This document shows positions 36,353 through 43,821 of a stretch of DNA of 64,000 bases, one piece after another; positions within the stretch are counted from its first letter, which is position 1; every line of letters starts with the position of its first letter. The stretch spans positions 434,001 through 498,000 of the forward strand of contig CAWJXV010000009.1 in assembly GCA_963846915.1 (NCBI GenBank), given 5' to 3'. Below the pieces are notes generated by a model. That model ran no database searches, was not told the DNA's origin, and saw nothing but the letters and a program-made list of their open reading frames with translations. The DNA comes from PALSA-612 sp963846915. Lineage in GTDB: Bacteria > Actinomycetota > Thermoleophilia > Gaiellales > Gaiellaceae. The position numbers and the translations under genes were made by a program.

Positions 36353-36356
36353 CGAC

Positions 36357-36473
36357 CTAGCGGGGGCCGGTGCGCTTGAGCACGCGCAGGACGCGCCGCT
36401 CGACCATGAACGCCAGCACCGCCATGACGAGGCCGAGGAACCAGCGCTCGGTGCTGCGGCCGATCCTGCTCAT
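36357..36473 (-). CDS. 38-residue single-pass membrane peptide coupled to htrA
   Basis: A very short open frame from ATG 36473 to TAG 36357. The start overlaps the stop of the HtrA gene (ATGA), and GAGGAGGAG at the end of that gene is an excellent ribosome-binding site. The product has a basic start (SRIGRSTERW), one hydrophobic helix (FLGLVMAVLAFMV) and a strongly basic end (ERRVLRVLKRTGPR). Coupling and composition make it likely to be real. A role as membrane partner of the soluble-looking HtrA is inference. Confidence 0.65.
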   Translation of the reverse strand: MSRIGRSTERWFLGLVMAVLAFMVERRVLRVLKRTGPR

Positions 36474-37462
36474 TGCCACTCCTCCTCGAGTTCGACCGGG
36501 ACGAGCTGTATCTGGAGCTGGCGGTCCTGGCGGACGACGGTGGCGGCGACGGGCTCGCCGATCCGCTCCGCGGTCATCAGCCGCTGGATGTCGTCGACGC
36601 CGAGCACCTCGACGCCGTCGAGCGCGACGATCAGATCTTCAGGCCGCAGGCCCGCGAGCGCCGCCGGGCTCCCTTCGACGACCTCGACCACCTCGACCGC
36701 GCTGCGCCGTGCGAGCCTGGTCGCGAGCCGCGGCGGCAGCGGCCTCGGCCCTCCCGCGAGACCGAGATACGCGCGGCGGACGCGACCCTCGCTCATCAGC
36801 GCGGCGACGATCCCGCGCGTCGTGCGGTTGATCGGGACGGCGAGCCCGAGCCCGATGCCGGCGACTGCGGTGTTGATCCCTACGACGCGGCCGGTGCCGT
36901 CCGCCAGCGCGCCGCCGGAGTTTCCGGGGTTGAGCGCGGCGTCCGTCTGGATGACGCTCTCGACGACCCGGCCGCGGCGCGTCGGGAGCGCGCGCCCGAG
37001 CGCCGAGACGACGCCCGCGGTCACGGAGCTCCCGAATCCGTGCGGGTTCCCGATCGCCACGACGAGCTGGCCCACGCGCAGAGTCCCGGCGTCGCCGAGC
37101 TCCGCCGGGTCGAGACGGGTCCCGTCCAACCCGGTCTCGCCCGTCCGGAGTACGGCCAGGTCGGACAGCGGATCGGTCCCGACGACCTCGGTCTCGAGCT
37201 CGCGACCGTCCGCGAAGGAGGCGACCACCGTCTCGGCTCGTTCGACGACGTGCGCGGACGTGAGCATGAATCCGTCGGAGGTGATCACGACGCCGCTGCC
37301 GCCGCCGTCGACCCGTCGCCCGCGGAAGCGCCGCGACACGCGGAGATTCGCGACGGAGGGGGCGAGCCGCTCGGCGACCTCGGTCACGACCCGCGAGTAC
37401 GCGTCGAGCGGAGCCTCGTCCGCCGGCTGCGGGCCGCTCGAGATCAGCGTCAGGTGAGCCAT
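36470..37462 (-). CDS. HtrA/DegP-like serine protease with PDZ domain
   Basis: A 330-residue S1C protease. The triad is His71 (TSAHVVER), Asp101 (DPLSDLAVL) and Ser182 (NPGNSGGAL). A PDZ domain fills about residues 235-325 (RRSAVEVVEVVEGSPAALAG, GVDDIQRLM). It has neither a signal peptide nor a membrane helix at its N-terminus (MAHLTLISSGPQPADE), unlike most actinobacterial HtrA proteins, so it may be cytoplasmic or tethered by the coupled 38-residue peptide. An N-terminal extension in the same frame up to 37867 is not protein-like. Confidence 0.9.
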   Translation of the reverse strand: MAHLTLISSGPQPADEAPLDAYSRVVTEVAERLAPSVANLRVSRRFRGRRVDGGGSGVVITSDGFMLTSAHVVERAETVVASFADGRELETEVVGTDPLSDLAVLRTGETGLDGTRLDPAELGDAGTLRVGQLVVAIGNPHGFGSSVTAGVVSALGRALPTRRGRVVESVIQTDAALNPGNSGGALADGTGRVVGINTAVAGIGLGLAVPINRTTRGIVAALMSEGRVRRAYLGLAGGPRPLPPRLATRLARRSAVEVVEVVEGSPAALAGLRPEDLIVALDGVEVLGVDDIQRLMTAERIGEPVAATVVRQDRQLQIQLVPVELEEEWQ

Positions 37463-37484
37463 GGCCGGCCACGCTACCACCCGG

Positions 37485-37525
37485 CATGGGGGACACAGCC
37501 GCTTTCTCCCATGAGCCCCTTTCCC
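37485..37525. repeat. dispersed C-rich palindromic repeat, copy B
   Basis: CATGGGGGACACAGCCG then CTTTCTCCCATGAGCCCCTTTCC, the same arrangement as copies at 145, 46803 and 57123. It sits between the divergent HtrA and crotonase genes. Confidence 0.5.
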
Positions 37526-37618
37526 TTTGCTGACGCGTGGACGCTCGCGTGAGGCACGCCGCGGCGAAGCCACGGCTGCGCGGCGGATCGCAGCGAGTCG
37601 CCGGTGTAGGCTCCGCGC

Positions 37619-38389
37619 ATGCCGGAAGTGGAAGTCGTCCGCGACGGCGCTGTCCTGACGCTGACGCTCAACCGCCCCGAGGCGCTGAACGCGTTCAACC
37701 GGGCGCTGCACAGGGCGCTCGCGGCCGGGCTCGAGCAGGCGAGCGATCCGGAGATTCGCGCGGTCGTCGTCACCGGCGCCGGGCGCGGATTCTGCGCCGG
37801 ACAGGATCTGCACGACTTCAGCGACGCGACCGGCAGCGTCGCGGACATCCTGCGTGCGACCTACCACCCGAACGTGCTCGCGATCCGGGCGCTCGAGAAG
37901 CCGGTGATCGCCGCGGTCAACGGGCCGTGCGCGGGAGCGGGGCTGTCACTCGCCTGCGCATGCGACATCCGCATCGCCGCGGAGTCGGCTGCCTTCATCC
38001 CCGGGTTCGTCGGCATCGGGCTCGTCCCCGACGCCGGCGGGTCGTTCTTCATCGGCCGGATCCTCGGGACGTCGCGGGCATTCGAATGGATGACGTCCAA
38101 CCGGAAGCTGACCGCGGCCGAGGCCCTCCAGTGGGGCCTCGTCTCGGCGGTCGTCCCGGACGAGGACCTGCCGGCCCGCGCGGCCGAGCTCGCCGCCGGC
38201 TATGCCGCCGCGCCGACGAAGGCGATCGCGATGACGAAGCGTCTCTTCGACCAGGCGCAGCTCGGCACGCTCGACGAGCAGCTGGAGCTCGAGGCCGAGC
38301 TCCAGTCGCAGGCGACACGGACCGAGGACTTCGCCGAGGGCGTCACCGCGTTCGGTGAGAAACGCCCGCCGCGCTTCACCGGTCGTTGA
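37619..38389 (+). CDS. enoyl-CoA isomerase/hydratase, PaaG-like
   Basis: A 256-residue crotonase. GAGRGFCAGQDLHDF matches PaaG (ring-1,2-epoxyphenylacetyl-CoA isomerase, typically GxGRAFCAGQDL), and GFVGIGLVPDAGGSFFI has Asp in PDAGG where hydratases have a second Glu, also as in PaaG. Oxyanion hole: NGPCAGAGLSLACACDI. It would convert the epoxide made by PaaABC(D)E to the oxepin-CoA. TAGGCT (37607-37612) lies six bases before ATG 37619. Confidence 0.82.
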   Translation: MPEVEVVRDGAVLTLTLNRPEALNAFNRALHRALAAGLEQASDPEIRAVVVTGAGRGFCAGQDLHDFSDATGSVADILRATYHPNVLAIRALEKPVIAAVNGPCAGAGLSLACACDIRIAAESAAFIPGFVGIGLVPDAGGSFFIGRILGTSRAFEWMTSNRKLTAAEALQWGLVSAVVPDEDLPARAAELAAGYAAAPTKAIAMTKRLFDQAQLGTLDEQLELEAELQSQATRTEDFAEGVTAFGEKRPPRFTGR

Positions 38390-39327
38390 ACGTCCGGACT
38401 GTCGACTACCACACGGGCGGCGAGCCGTTCCGGATCGTCACCGGCGGCGTCGAGCCGCTCCCGGGGCGCACGATTCTCGACAAGCGCCGTTTTGCGCTGG
38501 AGCACCTCGACGACGTGCGTAAGCTGCTCGTCCACGAGCCTCGCGGACACGCGGACATGTACGGCTGCTTCGTCACCGAGCCGGAGGACGACGGCGCCGA
38601 CCTCGGCGTCGTCTTCTTCCACAACGAGGGCTATTCGACCGCCTGCGGCCACGGGACGATCGCGCTCGTCACGTGGGCGCTCGAGAGCGGCCGGTTTCCG
38701 GCCGAGGAGCCCGAGACGCGGATCGTCGTCGACGTCCCCTCCGGCCGGCTCGAGACCCGGGCCCGCGTCGAGGCGGGCAGGGTGCGATCCGTGCGCTTTC
38801 GCAACGTCCCGGCGTTCGTGCACTCCGGGAACGTCAGCTTCGGCGGCGCCTTCTACGCGAGCGTCGAGGAGCGGGTCGAGCCGGCCGGGCTGCCGCGCCT
38901 GATCGAGCTGGGCCGGCGCGTCAAGGCAGAGCTCGAGGCCGAGGAGGAGTTCGTCCACCCGCTCGAGCCGGAGCTTCGCGGGATCTACGGCGTCATCTTC
39001 TGGCAGCACGAGAGCGACGGGCCTCCGCTCACCCAGCGGAACGTCACCGTCTTCGCCGACGGGGAGGTCGACCGATCGCCGTGCGGTAGCGGGACGTCGG
39101 CGCGGCTCGCGCTGCTTGCGGCCGAGGGTCGTATCGGCCCGGGCGACGAGCTGCTCCACCGGAGCATCGTCGGCTCCGAGTTCCGGGCCAGGATCGTCGG
39201 TGAGGCCGACGTCGCAGGCATCCCGGCGGTCGTCACCGAGGTCGAGGGCTCGGCACACCTCACCGGCCGTCACGAGTTCGTGCTCGCGCCGGACGACGAG
39301 CTCGGGCTCGGCTTCCTGCTCCGCTAG
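38386..39327 (+). CDS. proline racemase / 4-hydroxyproline epimerase family protein
   Basis: A 313-residue protein. Both catalytic cysteines are present: Cys in STACGHGTIALV and Cys in DRSPCGSGTSA, which favours racemase or epimerase over trans-3-hydroxyproline dehydratase (where the second Cys is Thr). N-terminal RTVDYHTGGEPFRIV is typical. Start TTG 38386 overlaps the paaG-like stop (TTGA); a TTG start is inferred from coupling and homology. Its stop TAG lies within the left end of the inverted-repeat element at 39324. Confidence 0.85.
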   Translation: MNVRTVDYHTGGEPFRIVTGGVEPLPGRTILDKRRFALEHLDDVRKLLVHEPRGHADMYGCFVTEPEDDGADLGVVFFHNEGYSTACGHGTIALVTWALESGRFPAEEPETRIVVDVPSGRLETRARVEAGRVRSVRFRNVPAFVHSGNVSFGGAFYASVEERVEPAGLPRLIELGRRVKAELEAEEEFVHPLEPELRGIYGVIFWQHESDGPPLTQRNVTVFADGEVDRSPCGSGTSARLALLAAEGRIGPGDELLHRSIVGSEFRARIVGEADVAGIPAVVTEVEGSAHLTGRHEFVLAPDDELGLGFLLR

Positions 39328-39494
39328 AGGCTTGATGTGAAATTGCGCCGACGTCGGGGGCGCTCCAGGCCAAGCCGGGCGGTGTGGCCGGTCCGCGTCG
39401 CGTAGCGGCGCTACGTGTCGCGACCGGACGCGCCGATCCGGCGCCGTGCGTGGGGCGTCATCCGATCCGGTGGAATCTCACATCAAGCCTCTAG
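39324..39494. mobile_element. 171-bp inverted-repeat (MITE-like) element
   Basis: CTAGAGGCTTGATGTGA (39324-39340) is repeated exactly inverted at 39478-39494, and weaker similarity runs some ten bases further inward. The interior has additional palindromes (GTCGCGTAGCGGCGCTACGTG around 39398) and no gene. The two CTAG ends supply the stop codons of both flanking convergent genes. A non-autonomous mobile element is one reading; a large bidirectional terminator is the other. Confidence 0.6.
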
Positions 39495-39706
39495 GAGAGA
39501 AGCCCGAGCACTTCGCCCTGTTCCGGCCAGCGACCGGCGTGCTGCTTCGAGAACACCGTCTCGCCGTCACGGACGACGTCGAACTGCGACTTGGCGCCGC
39601 TGACCGGGCTCGCGTCAAAACCGGCTGCCCGGAGCTCGGCCGCGAGACTCGCGGCCCGTTCGTCGTACCCGTTTCAGACCGGGCAGTAAAAGATCTCGAC
39701 GGACAT
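39491..39706 (-). CDS. SelW-like (Rdx family) selenoprotein with in-frame UGA
   Basis: From ATG 39706 the frame reads MSVEIFYCPV, then TGA (39676-39674), then NGYDERAASLAAELRAAG and on to TAG 39491; 71 codons in all. Reading TGA as selenocysteine gives YCPVU, the CxxU redox motif of selenoprotein W/T/H-type Rdx proteins at the right place after strand 1, followed by the expected helix, the GAKSQFDVVRDGETVFSK strand pair and RWPEQGEVLGLL helix. A hairpin fitting a bacterial SECIS lies 17-35 bases after the UGA. TATAAC eight bases before ATG suggests a leaderless mRNA. Function: probably a thiol redox partner. Conventional gene finders would miss it. Confidence 0.82.
39638..39656 (-). promoter_or_regulatory. 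SECIS-like hairpin of the SelW homologue
   Basis: On the coding (minus) strand GGCCGCG-AGTCT-CGCGGCC, seven or eight perfect pairs with an apical AGUCU loop. The loop begins 25 bases after the UGA, inside the 16-37 base window known for bacterial SECIS elements, and keeps the GU bound by SelB in E. coli fdhF (loop AGGUCU). Confidence 0.7.
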
Positions 39707-39818
39707 CGGGCAAGGTTATACAGTCGGGCCGTGGCCATCGCAGAGCGTCGGGCCGGCGCGTGAACCGGCCGAAGTCCTGCGTCCTTTCATCGCCTGATGT
39801 TCGCGACCCGGAACCTCG

Positions 39819-40286
39819 GTGGCATTGCCGGACGAGGCGCTGATCGTCGACGGCGACGCCGAGGATGCCCGCGAGCTCTTCCTCGAGTACGCGGCAGCGC
39901 TCGGGGTCGATCTCTGTTTCCAGGGCTTCGACAGGGAGCTTGCCCGCCTCCCCGGCGACTACGCGCGTCCCCGCGGCAGGCTGCTCGTCGCGCGCGTCGG
40001 CGGCGACGCGGTCGGCTGTGTGGCGATGCGGCCCATCGGCGACAGGGTGTGCGAGATGAAGCGCCTCTACGTTCGTCCGGGGCAGCGCGGTCGTGCCGTC
40101 GGACGTTCGCTTGCCGTGGCGGTGATCGAGGCGGCCCGTGCCGAGGGCTACGAGCGGATGCGGCTCGACACGCTGCCGCAGATGGTCGAGGCGCAACCGC
40201 TCTACGAATCGCTTGGCTTCCGCGAGATCGAGCCGTACTACGACAGCCCGGTATCGGGCACGCGGTTCCTCGAGCTCGATCTCTAG
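39819..40286 (+). CDS. GNAT family N-acetyltransferase
   Basis: A 155-residue GNAT protein. MKRLYVRPGQRGRAVGRSL is the acetyl-CoA pyrophosphate loop (R/Q-x2-G-x-G/A), and YERMRLDTLPQMVEAQPLYESLGFREI is the closing beta-alpha unit. Substrate unknown. The start is GTG 39819. It converges on the cupin gene, sharing a CTAG stop. The 112 bases upstream contain only the selW promoter and no other feature. Confidence 0.85.
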   Translation: MALPDEALIVDGDAEDARELFLEYAAALGVDLCFQGFDRELARLPGDYARPRGRLLVARVGGDAVGCVAMRPIGDRVCEMKRLYVRPGQRGRAVGRSLAVAVIEAARAEGYERMRLDTLPQMVEAQPLYESLGFREIEPYYDSPVSGTRFLELDL

Positions 40287-40660
40287 ACCGTGTAGGGCAC
40301 GACGCGGTCACCCTCACGCGCGTCGTTGCGGGCGACGACCGCGGTCGCCGGCTCCGTGTCCGAGAGGTTCCGCGGCTGGTGCGGAACGCCGGCGGGGATG
40401 AAGACGAAGTCGCCGGGCCCGGTCACGACGGTCTCGGCGAGCCCCGGCCCGTACCGCGTCTCGACGCGGCCCGAGAGCTGGTAGATCGCGGTCTCGTAGC
40501 CGTCGTGGTAGTGCGCGTCCGCGACGGCGCCGGGCGGCACGACGATGTAGCTCATCGACAGCCCGGTCGAGCCGCAGACCTCGGCGGAGATCCCGATGGT
40601 GTAGTCGATCTGCTGGCGCGCCTCCCGCTCGCCGGCGCGCACGACGACGATGCGATCCAT
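40283..40660 (-). CDS. small cupin protein
   Basis: A 125-residue single cupin. Motif 1 AHYHDGYETAIYQLSGRVETRYG and motif 2 PGDFVFIPAGVPHQPRNL hold a complete 3-His/1-Glu metal site. Such small cupins are sugar-epimerase-like or regulatory. TAGGCT lies seven bases before ATG 40660, partly facing the -10 box of the divergent AAA+ gene. Confidence 0.82.
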   Translation of the reverse strand: MDRIVVVRAGEREARQQIDYTIGISAEVCGSTGLSMSYIVVPPGAVADAHYHDGYETAIYQLSGRVETRYGPGLAETVVTGPGDFVFIPAGVPHQPRNLSDTEPATAVVARNDAREGDRVVPYTV

Positions 40661-40695
40661 GGACGGCAGCCTAACCCGGGCTACGATCGGAGGCG

Positions 40696-43600
40696 TTGTC
40701 GGCCAACTTGCTGCTACACGTCCGCGAGCACCCGAACGGACGGGTGATCGTGACACCTGTCGACTTCCCCGAGCTGACCGTGGACGCCGACAACTACGAG
40801 GCTGCTCTCAGGGTGACGACGAGCAAGCTCGCCCGGCAGCTCCGCTCGCTGAGCGGCTCGGTCCGCACACAGCTCTCCGCGCCGGTGGTGGCCGAGCTCG
40901 ACCGCGTGAACGTGACGCTGAAGCGGCCGCGCGCGGCGACCGTCCGCATCGCCGTGAGCCTCGTGGTGACCATCCAGGAGACGTCGCGCGGGCTCCTCTT
41001 CGTCGTCCGGGCGCCGGAGGTCCCGCAGTTCGCGGTCGCGCTCCAGAACCGCGAGACGGTGGCCGAGTCGGCCAAGCGCGCGCTGACGGGGATTCTCGCG
41101 CACTGGGACCTGCACGAGGTGATGGCCTGTGACGACGTCGGCGAGACGCGGCTCGAGACCGTGACGATCGCGTTCCCGTCCGCGGAGGAACCGCGGCTGG
41201 CCCGCGGCGACGACCCGTTCCTGCTCGAGGAGTCGGGCGACGAGCTCACCGTCCGGGCCGCCGAAGGCCGCCTCGGCCGCCTCGACCGGCGCGACGCGCT
41301 CGTCGAGCGCGTGCTGGCAGCGCTCGCCTCGCCGGGCCGGTCGAGCGTGATGCTGGTCGGGCCACGCGACGTCGGCAAGACGGCGCTCCTGCACGAGCTC
41401 GCGTCGCGGCTCGCGGCCGGCGACGTCCACCCGGCCCTGCGCGGGCGCGAGCTCTGGCGGATCACGGCGAACGAGCTGATCGCCGGCGCGACCTACACCG
41501 GCATGTGGCAGGACCGCGCTCGCATCATTGTCGCCCGCGGTCGGGCCGAGGGAGCGATCTTCGCCATGGGCGACCCGGTGGCGATCCTCGACGCGGGCCG
41601 CTGGAGCGGGAGCGACAACAACCTGTCGCGCTTCTTGAGGCCGTACGTCGAGAGCGGCGAGGTCAGCCTGATCTGCGAGTCGACTCCTGAGCAGTTCGCA
41701 GCCGTCCACAAGAGGGAGCCGAGCTTCGTCGACGCGTTCCACCGCGTCGACGTCCCCGAGCCGGGTGGCGAGGACGCGCGCGAGATCCTGATCGAGGCCG
41801 GCCGTCGGCTCGAGGAGAGCCAAGGCGTCGAGATCGACCGCGAGGCGATCGACGCCGCGCTCGAGCTGACGCGCCGGTTCGAGCCCTATCGCGCGTTGCC
41901 GGGGAAGGCTGTCGACCTCCTCGACGAAGTCGTGCAGCGGATCGTCACCGAGGACGGCGAGCCGCGCGGCGGCCGCGAGGAGGTGACCGCGACGTTCGCC
42001 GAGCGCACGGGGCTGCCGCTGCTCCTGCTCTCGGACGAGGTGTCGCTCCGCGTGGACGAGGTGCGCGCTTTCTTCGAGGAGCGCGTGCTCGGTCAGGACG
42101 AGGCCGTCGACGCGATGGTCGAACTGGTCACGCTCGCCAAGGCCGGGCTGCAGGATCCGAAGAAGCCGCTCGGCTCGTTTTTCTTCGTCGGGCCGACCGG
42201 CGTCGGCAAGACCGAGCTGACGAAGGCGCTCGCCGAGTTCCTGTTCGGCAGCAGCGATCGTGTGATCCGCTTCGACATGGCCGAGCATTCCTCGGGCGAC
42301 GCCGTCTCGAAGCTGATCGGCACGGCCTGGCGGAGCGACGGCGAGGGCGAGCTGACACGGCGCGTGCGCGAGCAGCCGTTTTGTGTGGTGCTGCTGGACG
42401 AGATCGAGAAGGCGCACCCGGACGTCTTCGACGCGCTGCTCTCCGCGCTCGGTGAGGGCCGCCTGACGGACGCGAACGGCCGCACCGCCGACTTCCGCAA
42501 CGCCATCGTCGTGATGACCTCGAACCTTGGCGCGGGCCAGCGCGATTCGAGCGCACTCGGGTTCAGCGCCTCCGACGCCGCCGTCGAGAGCGAGCGCCTC
42601 CGCCGGCATTTCGTCGAGCAGGCCGAGAAGTTCTTCCGCCCGGAGTTCTTCAACCGGATCGACCGTGTGCTGGCGTTCCGGTCGCTCGACCCGGAGATCG
42701 TGCGCCGGATCGCGCGCCGCGAGCTCGGGCGGCTGCTGATGCGCGAGGGCATCACGCGGCGCCGGCTGCTGGTCGAGATCGACGACGCGGTCGTCGAGAC
42801 TCTGGCCGACCGGGGCTTCCACCCCCGCTACGGAGCGCGGCCGCTGCAGCGCGAGATCGAGCGCGCCGTGATCAACCCGCTCGCGCGGCTGATCGTCGAG
42901 CAAAGGCCCGGCCCCGGCGATCTCGTGCGCTTCACGCGCGCGGGCGACGAGATCTGCGTCTCCGTCCAGAGGCTGACCGTCCGGGACGATCCACGGCAGA
43001 GCGCCCGCCCGACGGCCGTCGGCACCGAGGCGACACTCGCCCGCGCGGCGCGCAGAGCCGAGGCGCTGCACGAGGAGGTCGAGGCCGAGGAGCTGGCCCC
43101 ACACACACAGGCGCTCCGCACCGAGCTCAGCGCGCTGGTCGAACAGACGAGCACGCCGGGGTTCTGGGACGACAGCGCCGGCGCGAAGGGGACGATGGAG
43201 CGCCTCTACCAGATCGAGCGCGTGCTCGAACGCTTCGACGGGCTCCGTGTGCGAGCCGAGGGGCTCGCCGAGATGGCGCGGCAGATGCTCCGAAACCGCG
43301 ACCGCCGCCGCCTCCCGGAGCTACGGCAGGCGATCGCCGAGATCGAGGACGCGCTCCAGGGTTGCCGGCTCGAGCTCGCCGGCGCCGCCGCCGGCGCCGA
43401 GATGTCGCAGGCGCTCGTGAGCGTGACGCCGGTCGCCGGTGCTGACGAGTGGGCTTCCGAGCTCGTCGCGATGTACGTCGCGTGGGCGGAGCGCACCGGC
43501 CGCGACGCGTCCCCGGCCCCCGGCGGGGCGCCGTTCGCCGTCTCGATCCACGGCCCGTCGACGTTCGGGCTGCTTGCCCGCGAGGCGGGTCTGCACCGCC

Positions 43601-43821
43601 GCGTATCCGCCGACGCCGAGCCGCAGCTCGCCAGGGTCGCCGTGTCCGCCGACGGCCAAGCCCTCGGCCAGGGGGAGGATCCCGTGGTCGTCCGTGTCTA
43701 CTCGCAGGGGCGCCGCCAGTTCGTCCGCGACCCGCGGACGGGCGCCAAGGTGGGCGACGTCGCGGCCGTGCTCGGCGCCGGCCGGATCGACGACTTCCTG
43801 CTCGCGGCGCTGCGGCTCTAA
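40696..43821 (+). CDS. Clp-type AAA+ ATPase fused to a release-factor-like domain lacking GGQ
   Basis: 1041 residues in four parts. (1) Residues 1-175: unknown domain, no Clp_N repeats. (2) First AAA+ domain: Walker A GPRDVGKT (222-229) but Walker B degenerate (GAIFAMGD, 286-293). (3) Second AAA+ domain: Walker A GPTGVGKT (499-506), Walker B VVLLDEIEK (564-572), MTSNLGAG and PEFFNRID, with a ClpB D2-small-like C-domain (RGFHPRYGARPLQREIER). (4) From about 800: class I release factor architecture, with PCRF features TPGFWDD (820-826), WASELVAMYVAWAERTG (919-935), FGLLAREAGLHRR (957-969) and the C-terminal VRVYSQGRRQFVRDPRTG (999-1016). The GGQ region is absent. Start TTG 40696 is tentative, with TACGAT eight bases upstream. 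Confidence 0.85.
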   Translation: MSANLLLHVREHPNGRVIVTPVDFPELTVDADNYEAALRVTTSKLARQLRSLSGSVRTQLSAPVVAELDRVNVTLKRPRAATVRIAVSLVVTIQETSRGLLFVVRAPEVPQFAVALQNRETVAESAKRALTGILAHWDLHEVMACDDVGETRLETVTIAFPSAEEPRLARGDDPFLLEESGDELTVRAAEGRLGRLDRRDALVERVLAALASPGRSSVMLVGPRDVGKTALLHELASRLAAGDVHPALRGRELWRITANELIAGATYTGMWQDRARIIVARGRAEGAIFAMGDPVAILDAGRWSGSDNNLSRFLRPYVESGEVSLICESTPEQFAAVHKREPSFVDAFHRVDVPEPGGEDAREILIEAGRRLEESQGVEIDREAIDAALELTRRFEPYRALPGKAVDLLDEVVQRIVTEDGEPRGGREEVTATFAERTGLPLLLLSDEVSLRVDEVRAFFEERVLGQDEAVDAMVELVTLAKAGLQDPKKPLGSFFFVGPTGVGKTELTKALAEFLFGSSDRVIRFDMAEHSSGDAVSKLIGTAWRSDGEGELTRRVREQPFCVVLLDEIEKAHPDVFDALLSALGEGRLTDANGRTADFRNAIVVMTSNLGAGQRDSSALGFSASDAAVESERLRRHFVEQAEKFFRPEFFNRIDRVLAFRSLDPEIVRRIARRELGRLLMREGITRRRLLVEIDDAVVETLADRGFHPRYGARPLQREIERAVINPLARLIVEQRPGPGDLVRFTRAGDEICVSVQRLTVRDDPRQSARPTAVGTEATLARAARRAEALHEEVEAEELAPHTQALRTELSALVEQTSTPGFWDDSAGAKGTMERLYQIERVLERFDGLRVRAEGLAEMARQMLRNRDRRRLPELRQAIAEIEDALQGCRLELAGAAAGAEMSQALVSVTPVAGADEWASELVAMYVAWAERTGRDASPAPGGAPFAVSIHGPSTFGLLAREAGLHRRVSADAEPQLARVAVSADGQALGQGEDPVVVRVYSQGRRQFVRDPRTGAKVGDVAAVLGAGRIDDFLLAALRL

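Noticed and set aside
36640..37496. Arginine-rich alternative frames overlapping htrA
   Set aside because: High-GC shadows; the HtrA frame has the full His-Asp-Ser triad and PDZ domain.
39446..39763. Plus-strand 105-codon frame opposite the SelW-like gene, and an 86-codon minus-strand frame
   Set aside because: No family features and no start signal. The selenoprotein reading in the third frame explains the region with motif, length, promoter and SECIS.
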